Source: an uncultured Roseivirga sp.
Lineage (GTDB): Bacteria; Bacteroidota; Bacteroidia; Cytophagales; Cyclobacteriaceae
DNA length: 64,000 bases
Assembly (NCBI GenBank): GCA_947493005.1
Contig: CANLOY010000003.1
Location: 310,001-374,000 of the forward strand
Direction: 5' to 3'
Each line of letters begins with the position of its first letter. Positions within the stretch are counted from its first letter, which is position 1. Positions 26,494-35,797 of the stretch are shown piece by piece. Below the pieces are notes generated by a model. The model saw only the letters and a list, made by a program, of their open reading frames with translations. It was not told the DNA's origin and did no database searches. The position numbers were made by a program, and so were the translations under genes.

Positions 26494-29119
26494 AGGAAGA
26501 TATCATTTCATTGGCTTTGCTCACCACACTTTCCAGACCTGAAACATCTTTACCGCCTGCAGTAGCAAAGAAAGGTTGTCCTCCTCCACCACCTTTGATT
26601 TCTTTAGCCAACTCTCTTACAATCTGGCCTGCATTAAGCGATTTTTCATCTACCAGATTTTCAGAAACCACCACAGCTATCTGAGGTTTGCCAGCAATAT
26701 TTGCAGCCAAAACAGCGAAGAGGTTGTCTTGCTCATTTTTCAGTTCGAAAGACAGTTTCTTCAATGCATCAGCCGATGGTAGTTCCACCTTAGCGATAAT
26801 AGTATTAACACCAGAAACTTGTTTAACACCATTCTTCAAGTCTTCTTTTACCTGACCTGACTTTTGAGCATGCAATTGTTCAATTTCTTTTGTCAACTTC
26901 TTCTGTTCATCGAGAAGTGACGTGATTGATTTAGAAAGGTCTTTAGGATTCTTAAGTAACTCTTTTACCGCCCTTAAAGACTTCTCCTGACTTTGAACAT
27001 ATTCAAATGCTTTAGGTCCGGTGTAAGCTTCTATTCTACGAACCCCTGCTGCAACTGCGCTTTCGGAAGTGATTTTAAATAAACCTATTTCCCCTGTAGC
27101 ATTCACATGCGTACCCCCACAAAGCTCAACAGAATACGCGGGGTCAAAAGTGATTACTCTTACCAAGTCGCCATATTTCTCTCCAAAAAGCGCCATTGCT
27201 CCCAAAGATTTGGCTTCGTCAATAGGAACACTCCTTCTTTCATTGAGTTGAATATTCTCCCTGATATGATCATTCACAATCCTCTCAATTTCTTCCAACT
27301 GTTCAGTTTCAACTTTAGAGAAGTGTGAAAAATCGAATCTTAAAACTTTGTCAGAAACCAAAGAACCCTTTTGCTGAACATGCGTTCCTAAAACATCTCT
27401 AAGCGCGGCATGTAACAAGTGAGTAGCACTATGGTTACTTCTAATCAGTGTCCTCCTATTCGTGTTAATTTCAGCTTTAAAAGTAGCTTCCGGATTTGTA
27501 GGTATTTTATCAGTAAAGAGAACAATAAGATCATTTTCCTTTTGCGTATCCAGTACTTTAACGGTCTCTGTTCCACTAGTCAGGGTTCCTGTATCTCCAA
27601 CCTGACCTCCACTTTCTCCATAAAAAGGAGTTGACTCTAAAACGATTTGGAAAACAGTCCTTTTGGCTTCTTTAATCTCTCGGTACTTGATAATTCGTGT
27701 ATCCGACTTGTCTTGATCATACCCCACAAACTCTACTGTACTGTCTTCATTGACTATAGTCCAATCTCCTTTTTCAGAAACAGCATCAGCCTTGGAACGC
27801 TGTTTTTGCTCATCCATAGCCTTCTGAAAGCCCGTTTCATCAATTATCAGGTTATTTTCTCTGGCAATTAATGCAGTCAGGTCGACTGGGAAACCGAAAG
27901 TATCGTATAGTTCAAATACTTCCTGACCATCAATAGTTTTACCTCCTTCAGTTTTCAGCCTCTGCTTGATTTGATCAAGTCTTTTCAAACCATTTTCAAG
28001 AGTTCTCAAAAATGAAGCTTCTTCTTCTTTGATCACTTTGGCAATCAGTTCTTGCTGACTTACAAGTTCATTAAAGAATCCTTTGTACTGATCCGATAGA
28101 ATTGATACTAACTCAAAAAGGAAAGGCTCTTTCAGGTTAAGAAAGGTATATCCGTAACGCACGGCTCTTCTCAGGATTCTTCTGATTACATACCCTGCCT
28201 TATTATTTGAAGGCAACTGATCATCTGCAATTGCAAAAGCTATTGCTCTAATGTGGTCTACAACCACTCTGATTGCAATATCAGTCTCTTCCTTTTCTCC
28301 ATATTTCACTCCTGCTTTTGTAGCCACAGCATCTATAAGTGGAGTAAAAATGTCGGTATCGTAATTTGATAGTTTACCTTGTAAGGCCATTGCCAAACGC
28401 TCAAAGCCCATTCCTGTGTCAATATGTTGAGCAGGAAGATTCACGAGGTGTCCGTCTGCCTTTCTATCAAACTGCATAAAAACCAGGTTCCAGACTTCTA
28501 TTACCTGAGGATGATCCTGGTTTACCAAGTCTTTTCCCGGAACCTTAGCGATATCAGCTTCGGAGCGTAAATCAATATGGATTTCGGAACACGGGCCACA
28601 TGGCCCTGTATCTCCCATCTCCCAGAAGTTATCTTTCTTATCTCCATTAAGGATTCTGGATTCGTCAATAAAAGCTTTCCAATAATCAAAAGCCTCCTGA
28701 TCAAACTCCAGGTTATCACTCTTATCCCCTTCAAAAACGGTTACATAAAGCCTGTCTTTAGGCAAGCCATATACTTCTGTTAAAAGCTCCCATGCCCAAC
28801 TAATCGCATCCTTCTTAAAATAATCACCGAAAGACCAGTTACCCAGCATTTCGAACATGGTATGGTGGTAAGTATCAATACCTACTTCTTCCAGGTCATT
28901 GTGCTTACCCGATACCCTAAGGCATTTCTGGCTATTAACGGCTCTGGTATAATCGACCTTTGCGTTACCTAGAAACAAATCTTTAAACTGGTTCATACCA
29001 GCATTGGTAAACATCAAAGTAGGGTCATTTTTTAACACCATTGGCGCTGACGGCACAAACTTGTGTGTTTTAGACTCAAAGAACTCTATAAACTTAGACC
29101 TGATCTCTCTCGACTGCAT
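26486..29119 (-). CDS. alaS: Alanyl-tRNA synthetase
   Basis: AlaRS charges tRNA(Ala) with alanine and edits mischarged Ser or Gly. The 877-residue protein has the class II catalytic core (FVPSAPMVLKNDPTLMFTNAGM, HNDLEEVGIDTYHHTMFEML), a helical tRNA-recognition region, the editing domain with HSATHLLHAAL and CGGTHV zinc/active-site motifs, and the C-Ala end with GGGGGQPFFA. Length is full. It overlaps gatB by 8 bases. An M23 peptidase gene diverges 110 bases upstream, so the promoters share that space. Confidence 0.98.
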   Translation of the reverse strand: MQSREIRSKFIEFFESKTHKFVPSAPMVLKNDPTLMFTNAGMNQFKDLFLGNAKVDYTRAVNSQKCLRVSGKHNDLEEVGIDTYHHTMFEMLGNWSFGDYFKKDAISWAWELLTEVYGLPKDRLYVTVFEGDKSDNLEFDQEAFDYWKAFIDESRILNGDKKDNFWEMGDTGPCGPCSEIHIDLRSEADIAKVPGKDLVNQDHPQVIEVWNLVFMQFDRKADGHLVNLPAQHIDTGMGFERLAMALQGKLSNYDTDIFTPLIDAVATKAGVKYGEKEETDIAIRVVVDHIRAIAFAIADDQLPSNNKAGYVIRRILRRAVRYGYTFLNLKEPFLFELVSILSDQYKGFFNELVSQQELIAKVIKEEEASFLRTLENGLKRLDQIKQRLKTEGGKTIDGQEVFELYDTFGFPVDLTALIARENNLIIDETGFQKAMDEQKQRSKADAVSEKGDWTIVNEDSTVEFVGYDQDKSDTRIIKYREIKEAKRTVFQIVLESTPFYGESGGQVGDTGTLTSGTETVKVLDTQKENDLIVLFTDKIPTNPEATFKAEINTNRRTLIRSNHSATHLLHAALRDVLGTHVQQKGSLVSDKVLRFDFSHFSKVETEQLEEIERIVNDHIRENIQLNERRSVPIDEAKSLGAMALFGEKYGDLVRVITFDPAYSVELCGGTHVNATGEIGLFKITSESAVAAGVRRIEAYTGPKAFEYVQSQEKSLRAVKELLKNPKDLSKSITSLLDEQKKLTKEIEQLHAQKSGQVKEDLKNGVKQVSGVNTIIAKVELPSADALKKLSFELKNEQDNLFAVLAANIAGKPQIAVVVSENLVDEKSLNAGQIVRELAKEIKGGGGGQPFFATAGGKDVSGLESVVSKANEMISSFE

Positions 29120-29229
29120 ATCGGAACTGTTAATGGCTAAAGCGGGTTAGATTTATTTTGTTATTTTTGCCAAACCCAAGCAAGTAAAAACAAGCCACAA
29201 AATTAGGAGAATTTCAAAAAGGATTCTTA

Positions 29230-30222
29230 ATGTCGAAAATAAAATATTACTACGATACCGAGACTTGTAAATACGAACGTGTTAAGGTTAAAAAACGTGA
29301 TGTAGTCATTAATGCGCTGGGTTTTTTATCCTTGGCCATGGTGCTTGCTGTCGGTATCATTGTAGTCCTCTCTAACTATTTCGAATCTCCTAAAGAAACT
29401 GCCCTCATTAAGGAAAACGGAGAGCTAAAATTGTACTACGATATTATGCAGGAGCAACTGACAGGTATGGATGGTATGCTTGATGTGTTGCAAGAAAAAG
29501 ATGACCATGTTTATCGAACTGTATTTGAGGCAGAACCTATACCTAATACAGTCAGGGAAGCTGGTTCTGGGGGTGTCTTAAAGTACCGTAACCTTTTGGA
29601 GAGTGATTTGAACAATAAAGATCTTGTTGTTGGCACATTGGAGAAGATTGACAGAATAAAGAAAAAGATGTATATCCAGACCAAGTCATACGATGAGCTA
29701 TTAGATCTGGCAAAAAATAAAGAAGACTATTATGCTGCAATGCCTGCCATTCAGCCTGTTTCCAACAAAGAACTGAGAAGATTATCTTCAGGTTTTGGCA
29801 GAAGAACAGATCCGATACTAAAGGTTAAGAAAATGCATTATGGCGCAGACTTTTCAGCAGAAAGAGGTACACCTATTTATGCGACAGCAGATGGAAAAGT
29901 CACTCGTGCCAGAAAGGATTTTAGTGGCTTGGGTCACCACATCAAAATAGATCATGGATTTGGCTTTGAAACCATGTATGGCCACATGAGTCAATTTACC
30001 GTTAAGATTGGTCAAGTGGTTAAACGTGGAGATATAATTGGTTATGTAGGTAACACAGGGAAGTCAACAGCTCCACACCTCCATTATGAAGTTCATGTAA
30101 ACGGAAAACCCGTAAACCCTGTGTACTATTTCTATAAAGATCTTGACGCTAAAGAGTTTGAAGAAATTCTAAGGCTTTCATCAATAGAAAACCAGTCTTT
30201 AGGATCGTATTCTAACCGTTAA
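29230..30222 (+). CDS. M23-family murein endopeptidase, membrane anchored
   Basis: The 330-residue protein has one N-terminal TM helix (about residues 28-50), a coiled-coil-like region and a LytM/M23 zinc peptidase domain. Zinc ligands are visible: His203 and Asp207 in HYGADFS and His285 in HLHYEV, with His283 as the probable base. YGHMSQF and GDIIGYVGNTG are also typical. All zinc ligands are present, so it should be an active peptidoglycan endopeptidase, unlike the EnvC/NlpD type. It diverges from alaS. Confidence 0.93.
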   Translation: MSKIKYYYDTETCKYERVKVKKRDVVINALGFLSLAMVLAVGIIVVLSNYFESPKETALIKENGELKLYYDIMQEQLTGMDGMLDVLQEKDDHVYRTVFEAEPIPNTVREAGSGGVLKYRNLLESDLNNKDLVVGTLEKIDRIKKKMYIQTKSYDELLDLAKNKEDYYAAMPAIQPVSNKELRRLSSGFGRRTDPILKVKKMHYGADFSAERGTPIYATADGKVTRARKDFSGLGHHIKIDHGFGFETMYGHMSQFTVKIGQVVKRGDIIGYVGNTGKSTAPHLHYEVHVNGKPVNPVYYFYKDLDAKEFEEILRLSSIENQSLGSYSNR

Positions 30223-30299
30223 TCAATTCCTTTTTCTTTGTAACTTTTTAATTTTATTGTTTAAAGTTATTCTTTCAACATATTTTGTAATTTGCTGAT

Positions 30300-30638
30300 A
30301 TGCCGTACAAAGAGAAGCCTATAATCAAGAAATACTACACCATTGGTGAAGTAGCTAAGATGTTAGGAGTGGCAACATCTCTTATTCGATTTTGGGAAAC
30401 GCAATTTGATTTTATTCGCCCCAAGAAGAACGCGAAAGGCAATCGTAAATTCACACAAGAAGATCTTAAAAAGCTCAAACTGGTATATCACCTTGTTAAA
30501 GAAAAGGGGTATACATTACAGGGTGCTCAGGAGCATATCAAAAGCAGTAAAGATAGTATTGACGATAAAGCCGAAATGGTCGAATCTCTTCAGAAGATTA
30601 AGTCTTTCCTCGAAGAGATGAAAAAGAACCTTCCATAA
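30300..30638 (+). CDS. MerR-family transcriptional regulator
   Basis: This short 112-residue protein is a MerR winged helix (IGEVAKMLGVATSLIRFWE, FIRPKKNAKGNRKFTQEDL) with a coiled-coil tail (MVESLQKIKSFLEEMKKN) for dimerisation and no effector domain. Single-domain MerRs of this kind are common and widely conserved in Bacteroidota. Its TAA shares a base with the ATG of dprA (TAATG), so translation is coupled. Confidence 0.93.
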   Translation: MPYKEKPIIKKYYTIGEVAKMLGVATSLIRFWETQFDFIRPKKNAKGNRKFTQEDLKKLKLVYHLVKEKGYTLQGAQEHIKSSKDSIDDKAEMVESLQKIKSFLEEMKKNLP

Positions 30639-31741
30639 TGGAAGAAAAGCGTTATCAAATAGCGCTATCACTTGTTTCGGGCATTGGGCCGGTATTATCC
30701 AAGCAATTAATCAATCACTTCGAAACACCACAAGAAGTTTTCAAAGCATCAAAAGGTCGCTTGTCCAAGATCAATGGAGTGGGCAACAAGCTCTCCAACC
30801 TTTTATCAAATGAAAAACAATTACTAGAAAAGGCAGACTTAATTATCCAGCAATCTGAAAAAGCCGATATACAAATTCATTACTTTAAAGAAACGTCTTA
30901 TCCTGAGCGCTTGCTTCAGGTTCAAGATGCACCAGTAGTTCTGTATTCAAAAGGGAACCTGGATCTTAATGTCGCTAAAACTGTTGGTGTAGTGGGCACC
31001 AGAAAGGCCACCAAGTATGGCCTCAATACTACAGAGACAATTGTTAATGATTCGCTTTCAAATAATGCATCCATCATCTCTGGTCTGGCATATGGCATTG
31101 ATGTCAAGGCCCATCAAGCAGCTTTGAATGCTGGTCTATCGACAATCGGAGTACTGGCTTGCGGATTAGATTATGTTTACCCAGCAGGAAACAGAGAGGT
31201 TGCCAAAAAGATGCTTGCCAATGGAGGCTTAATCAGTGAATATCCTATAGGCACTAAAGCTGACCCTAGGTACTTCCCTGCTCGTAATCGAATTATTGCT
31301 GGGTTATCAGATGCGCTGATTGTAGTAGAAGCAGCTAAGAAAGGTGGTGCATTGATTACAGGTAACATAGCGCATAGCTATGAAAAACCTGTTTTTGCTG
31401 TACCTGGGCAATTGGATAAATCAAACTCTGAAGGGTGCAATCAGTTGATCAGAAATTTTAAAGCATCCATTTATACTGGGTTCAGAGATGTGGTTGAGGC
31501 CTTGAATTGGGACCTGGAAAAGGCTCAAAAGACAATGGCAATAACCTCCAAGCTTGAAAAATTAACAGGCAGAGAGAAAGTGGTTGTTGATACACTTTTA
31601 AAGAATGGTCAACAAATGAAGCTGGATGATTTAAGTTGGCAAAGTCAAATACCATTGAATCAATTGGCCTCTATCCTACTACAATTAGAGTTTGAAGGTA
31701 TTGTTAAGCCATTGCCTGGTAAGGAGTACAGGTTAGGTTAA
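30638..31741 (+). CDS. dprA: DNA-processing protein DprA
   Basis: DprA loads RecA on single-stranded DNA during natural transformation. The 367-residue protein has an N-terminal helix-hairpin-helix/SAM-like region, the Rossmann-like DprA core with VVGTRKATKYG, SGLAYGIDVKAHQAAL, ACGLDYVYPAGN, FPARNRIIAGLSD and GNIAHSYEKPVFAVPG, and a C-terminal winged helix (LDDLSWQSQIPLNQL). Presence alone does not show competence. It is translationally linked to the MerR gene. Confidence 0.96.
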   Translation: MEEKRYQIALSLVSGIGPVLSKQLINHFETPQEVFKASKGRLSKINGVGNKLSNLLSNEKQLLEKADLIIQQSEKADIQIHYFKETSYPERLLQVQDAPVVLYSKGNLDLNVAKTVGVVGTRKATKYGLNTTETIVNDSLSNNASIISGLAYGIDVKAHQAALNAGLSTIGVLACGLDYVYPAGNREVAKKMLANGGLISEYPIGTKADPRYFPARNRIIAGLSDALIVVEAAKKGGALITGNIAHSYEKPVFAVPGQLDKSNSEGCNQLIRNFKASIYTGFRDVVEALNWDLEKAQKTMAITSKLEKLTGREKVVVDTLLKNGQQMKLDDLSWQSQIPLNQLASILLQLEFEGIVKPLPGKEYRLG

Positions 31742-31782
31742 CACAATAATCACGGACAGTTGTTCGTGTGGTTAACAACCTT

Positions 31783-32325
31783 ATGCGATACTTTTCAAGC
31801 ATATTCTTTGTTCTTACACTGCAATCAAACTTACTATCTCAAGACAGCACATATATCAACCCACTTTGGGGAAAGTACGCTCACCATGATATATTTATTG
31901 GTTATAATGGTAGCCCCACAGAAAACAGCGATTTAAGGACTAATTATCATTCCATTGAAATTGCTTTCTGGAAATCCAAAGTCATCAGTTATCATCATCC
32001 TGTTAGTTCATCACTATTCGTTACGCAGGAGATTGGAAAGTCTTCAAAAACGCTTATTCATGGAACCAAAATTGGTGGACAGGTTACGGCCATGCTATTC
32101 ATTTTCGGAGTAGAATTAACTCACCATACCGATTACGAAAGTCATACCATTTCACTTTCACCATATTTTGGGTATGGAGGTTATGGCTTTAAACTTTCAG
32201 CTGCATGGCGAGGGAGACTTACTAATAAAAACTTCCTCCCCCTTAGTCAACTGAACTTCAATCTCTCGTTTCGAATTTTCAGTTTAAAAAGTCGAAAAAT
32301 AGAAGACTTGACATCTAAGAATTGA
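31783..32325 (+). CDS. Exported protein, unknown
   Basis: I prefer the ATG at 31783 to the GTG at 31768, because it gives a clean signal peptide (MRYFSSIFFVLTLQSNLLSQ). The remaining 160 residues are aromatic and beta-rich (HHPVSSSLFVTQEIGK, ISLSPYFGYGGYGFKLSAAW), with an outer-membrane-beta-barrel-like alternation and the end FRIFSLKSRKIED. It may be a small outer-membrane protein, but I know no family match. Confidence 0.55.
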   Translation: MRYFSSIFFVLTLQSNLLSQDSTYINPLWGKYAHHDIFIGYNGSPTENSDLRTNYHSIEIAFWKSKVISYHHPVSSSLFVTQEIGKSSKTLIHGTKIGGQVTAMLFIFGVELTHHTDYESHTISLSPYFGYGGYGFKLSAAWRGRLTNKNFLPLSQLNFNLSFRIFSLKSRKIEDLTSKN

Positions 32326-32533
32326 GCGAATGGTTATGTTCTTTGATAAAGTATTGGCCCGAGTGTTCTAATAAATCCTATGGTGTGTTATGTTATACAT
32401 CACGAAGGGGATTTGAAATATTCTCTTGAAACTAATCTCCAAAGCCTCTATATTGATTTATAGTAAAAAATTCCGTTGGTTCGTTTCATAATTGATTGTT
32501 CCGATAATTTGTATCAACCAAAATTGAGGTACT

Positions 32534-32950
32534 ATGGTGAAAGCTACTCAACCCAGCAGGTGGATAAATTTAGCCCCGGCATTAATTGCAGCCATAATTG
32601 ATATCTCTGTCACTATTATCCATCAGCCCAAGGAATACTGGGATGGCAATCTAGACAAAGCCAATGAAGGAAACCCAATCGGTGCAACTTTAATGGCCAA
32701 CCATGTATCTGGTTTATTCTTAATATCAGGAATCTGGGTAATTCTAATTATCATTCTTGGATATTACCTCCCAAACAAACTATCAAAGTATTTCTTACTC
32801 TTCACGCTAATTGCACACTCCTATGGTGCATCAACCTGGATTTCACCACGCTATGGTTATTGGTCAGCAATGGTTTTGATTCTGTTCAATACCACCACTT
32901 ATTTATTCGCTAATGACTTAATAAAGCAACGTTTAAAGAAAACATTGTAA
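32534..32950 (+). CDS. Small multi-pass membrane protein, unknown
   Basis: The 138-residue protein has three to four TM helices (about residues 10-28, 58-78, 84-98, 112-126). A short extracytoplasmic loop, HQPKEYWDGNLDKANEGNP, separates the first two, and the loop HSYGASTWISPRYGYW is conserved-looking. I do not recognise it. It is monocistronic, with no clear function. Confidence 0.55.
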   Translation: MVKATQPSRWINLAPALIAAIIDISVTIIHQPKEYWDGNLDKANEGNPIGATLMANHVSGLFLISGIWVILIIILGYYLPNKLSKYFLLFTLIAHSYGASTWISPRYGYWSAMVLILFNTTTYLFANDLIKQRLKKTL

Positions 32951-33166
32951 TAACATATCAGAGTTTACTTTGCCCTAAAACATTAACTATCAAGTAAAAA
33001 CTAAAATCACCTGCCCAAGATGCAATTGAAATATGATTACCCGAAAGATTGTGGTGCATGGTCAAAATATATCGACTGGTATTGGAATTTAGATATTTAA
33101 ATAAGAAAAGAATTAGAAAATTCTTGAAAAAGCACCTGCTGATATATAGGTTTTCAAATCAACCCT

Positions 33167-34546
33167 TCACCAATGCATACCCAAGGTATAGGTTCCCTTC
33201 CCTATTTTAAACAATTCGTAAACAAGGTTATGGATGTCCGGTCGGACATTAAGTGAATAAATCTTGCTGTTGTTCCTTGTTGGATGCACTCTATTTGATA
33301 GAAAAATAAAAAGAAGGTCATTTTCAGGATCTGCCCAAACCAACGTTCCGGTATAGCCAGAGTGCCCATAACTTTCAGCGCTAGCCTCTTTAGCTACACT
33401 ACTCAAGTTAGCATCATAAGTCACCAAGGGTTTATCAAAACCAAGTCCTCTCCTATTACCAATCTCACAAAACTGACATCCGGTAAACTCCTTGATCGTT
33501 TCTTCCTTGAGGTATCTTCTCCCATCAAACTCTCCATTGTTAAGTAGCATCTGATAAACCTTTGCCAAATCCTCTGCGTTACTGAACAAACCTGCATTGC
33601 CAGATACTCCCAACATCATTGCTGCTCCTTCATCATGTACTACTCCATGCAAAGTTTGCATCCGAAAAAATGTATCCACCTCCGTAGGTACAATTCTGTC
33701 CAGATCAAAATATTCCCCTGCTTTAAACCTTAATGTCCTAGCATTCATAGGTTGGTAAAACTCATCATAAAGAAACTGGTCAAATGATTTTCCTGTTAGC
33801 CTATTAACTAATTCCGGAATCAGGTAAAAAGTAAGCCCTGAGTAAACATATTTCTTGTCTTTACTGACCCTGGACTTTCTGATAAGCTTGTAAATTTTCT
33901 TTTCAATAAAGTCTTTATGCATGAAAAGCCCTGAATCAGATATTCTATATGGATAATTGGCAGAAGAGTCTCTGCTTACTGTTTTGTTCTTATACTTTCC
34001 GTTCTTCTTTTGAGATACCGACCAATATGGAATCCAGGCTTTTAGGCCAGCCTGGTGCGCAAGTACATCACGCATAACTAAGCCCTTCTTCTTTCCTTTT
34101 GCCACTTTCGGAAAATAATGCCCCATAGTCTTGTCTGGGTCAAATAGACCCAAGTCGTAGAGTTTCATTAATGCTAATGTGGCGGCTGTTGTTTTAGTCA
34201 CAGAGGCTAAATCGTAGATATCGGATAACTCAACCTCCTTCTTCTTTTCATAAGTATGATGACCAAATGCCTTTTGATAGAAAACGATTCCACCTTTAGC
34301 CAAAAGTACCTGTCCACCTGGGAAAGCCATGGAGTCAATGGCCGTAGTCATAATCTGATCAATCCTTCTATCAAGTACCTCACTATCAATCCCAACATCC
34401 TCCGGGCTACCCTTAATCAGACGGTCAAATGCAGCATTCACCTTTAATTCTACAGGCTGTTTCGACATAAGGACAGGGCCGTTTTGTCCTAATGCTGTTA
34501 ATGAAACAACTAGTAAAAAGGAGATGATCGATAGACTTCTCTTCAT
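33167..34546 (-). CDS. Secreted serine hydrolase, beta-lactamase fold
   Basis: The 459-residue protein has a Sec signal (MKRSLSIISFLLVVSLTALGQ), then the class C beta-lactamase/DD-peptidase fold: LASVTKTTAAT (Ser-x-x-Lys), the Tyr motif YSGLTFYLIP and HSGYTGTLVW. The regions ALMKLYDLGLF, VLAHQAGLKAWIPYW and GNAGLFSNAEDLAKVYQMLL match the hydrolase half of the Bacteroidota NagZ (GH3)-beta-lactamase fusion. Here the GH3 part is absent. It is probably a peptidoglycan-related amidase, esterase or DD-peptidase. It ends the minus-strand run with the HMG-CoA lyase gene. Confidence 0.88.
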   Translation of the reverse strand: MKRSLSIISFLLVVSLTALGQNGPVLMSKQPVELKVNAAFDRLIKGSPEDVGIDSEVLDRRIDQIMTTAIDSMAFPGGQVLLAKGGIVFYQKAFGHHTYEKKKEVELSDIYDLASVTKTTAATLALMKLYDLGLFDPDKTMGHYFPKVAKGKKKGLVMRDVLAHQAGLKAWIPYWSVSQKKNGKYKNKTVSRDSSANYPYRISDSGLFMHKDFIEKKIYKLIRKSRVSKDKKYVYSGLTFYLIPELVNRLTGKSFDQFLYDEFYQPMNARTLRFKAGEYFDLDRIVPTEVDTFFRMQTLHGVVHDEGAAMMLGVSGNAGLFSNAEDLAKVYQMLLNNGEFDGRRYLKEETIKEFTGCQFCEIGNRRGLGFDKPLVTYDANLSSVAKEASAESYGHSGYTGTLVWADPENDLLFIFLSNRVHPTRNNSKIYSLNVRPDIHNLVYELFKIGKGTYTLGMHW

Positions 34547-34555
34547 ACCTAAGAA

Positions 34556-35407
34556 TTAGTTTGCTGGAAAAACATCTATGCTCATTAGCATGGCTTTCTC
34601 AAAAGCCTCCTCATTCAATCCAGTATCTACATTTACCGTTTTAAGGTACGACAATAAACGCTCTGTGGCAATGTTACCTGTAAGATCATCTTTTGCCATT
34701 GGGCAACCTCCAAAGCCTTTAATCGCGGTATCAAAGCGGGTACAGCCCGCGAGATAAGCAGCATCCAGCTTTTCTGTAGTTTTCTCTGGGGTAGAGTGAA
34801 AATGAGCCCCAAACTCAATTTCCGGATACGACCGAATGCTATTTTCAAATATATTCCGAATAGTATCAGGCTCGGCTACTCCAATAGTATCTGCAAGGCT
34901 GATGATATTGATATCAAGTGCCACCAGTCTTTCAACAAACTGTTCTACAATTTCCTCGTTGAACAATTCTCCATAAGGGTTGCCAAACCCCATAGAAATG
35001 TATGTCACCAAAGTTTTACCTGATTTCTTACACAGGTTCTGAATATTGGCCAATGTGTGTAGAGCCTCTTCAATGGACTTATTAGTATTCCGTTGTTGAA
35101 ACTGTTCAGAAATTGAAAGTGGAAACCCCAAATACTCGATTTCTTCAAAATGAACAGCATCCTCTGCACCTCTTTGATTTGCTACTATTGCTAATAGTTT
35201 AGAATCAGTATTATCCAGGTCAAGATTCGCCAGTACTTCAGCAGTATCCCTTAACTGAGGAATTGCTTTAGGTGATACAAAGCTTCCAAAATCAATTGTG
35301 TCGAAACCAACATTTAATAATTGATTGATGTAGGCAGCTTTTTTGTCTGTAGGTATAAACTCATGCAAGCCTTGCATGGCATCTCTTGGGCACTCAATTA
35401 TCTTCAT
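34556..35407 (-). CDS. Hydroxymethylglutaryl-CoA lyase
   Basis: This enzyme splits HMG-CoA into acetyl-CoA and acetoacetate, the last step of leucine degradation. The 283-residue TIM barrel shows IIECPRDAMQG, where the canonical sequence is VGPRDGLQ; the Arg and Asp are kept. FGAHFHST (metal His) and GFGGCPMAKDDLTGNIATE with the loop Cys also match. The canonical Gly-Leu after Asp is Ala-Met here, a small departure. No other leucine-catabolic gene is next to it. The next gene on this strand follows after 9 bases. Confidence 0.87.
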   Translation of the reverse strand: MKIIECPRDAMQGLHEFIPTDKKAAYINQLLNVGFDTIDFGSFVSPKAIPQLRDTAEVLANLDLDNTDSKLLAIVANQRGAEDAVHFEEIEYLGFPLSISEQFQQRNTNKSIEEALHTLANIQNLCKKSGKTLVTYISMGFGNPYGELFNEEIVEQFVERLVALDINIISLADTIGVAEPDTIRNIFENSIRSYPEIEFGAHFHSTPEKTTEKLDAAYLAGCTRFDTAIKGFGGCPMAKDDLTGNIATERLLSYLKTVNVDTGLNEEAFEKAMLMSIDVFPAN

Positions 35408-35529
35408 CGTTCAAGTTTACATAAGAGTCAGCAGTACGCAAAGTAATGTGTATGGCTATTTGATTTTATTATCTCCTTGCTAGTAGAGCAAACTAAGTAC
35501 ATATGCGCGGTTGAAGAACGCACCAAACA

Positions 35530-35560
35530 AAAAGGCTGCCATATGGACGGGCAGCCTTTT
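35530..35560. terminator. Strong terminator-like hairpin inside a divergent intergenic region
   Basis: AAAAGGCTGCC (35530-35540) and GGCAGCCTTTT (35550-35560) make an 11-bp stem with a 9-base loop. T runs follow in both directions, the longer on the minus strand. The two flanking genes diverge, so neither ends here. On the minus strand, two smaller hairpins precede it (AAACGTAGCGTTT at 35568-35580, and one near 35585-35605). The 390-bp spacer 35408-35797 has no ORF. Confidence 0.7.
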
Positions 35561-35797
35561 CAACCTTAAACGCTACGTTTATGTAAAGGTGAAAACCACC
35601 CTTTTGTAACTACTTCCTAGTCGACATTGACATAAAGCGCTTTAACTTGACTTATTATAATAACGTCTATATCATCTAATAGAAACAGAAAATGCATCTT
35701 TAAAATTATCTTATGGATAATTATCCCTCACATTGATTGACGTTTTCCATTTGAACCATCATATAAATCGGTTATTTTAAATCCATAAACCTTTACC

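Noticed and set aside
32380-32463. 27-codon ORF, vaguely like the start of a GIY-YIG endonuclease
   Set aside because: Too short and the similarity is too weak; it may be a decayed gene but cannot be supported.
33020-33100. 26-codon ORF before the serine hydrolase gene
   Set aside because: Aromatic-rich but without family match, promoter or ribosome site.
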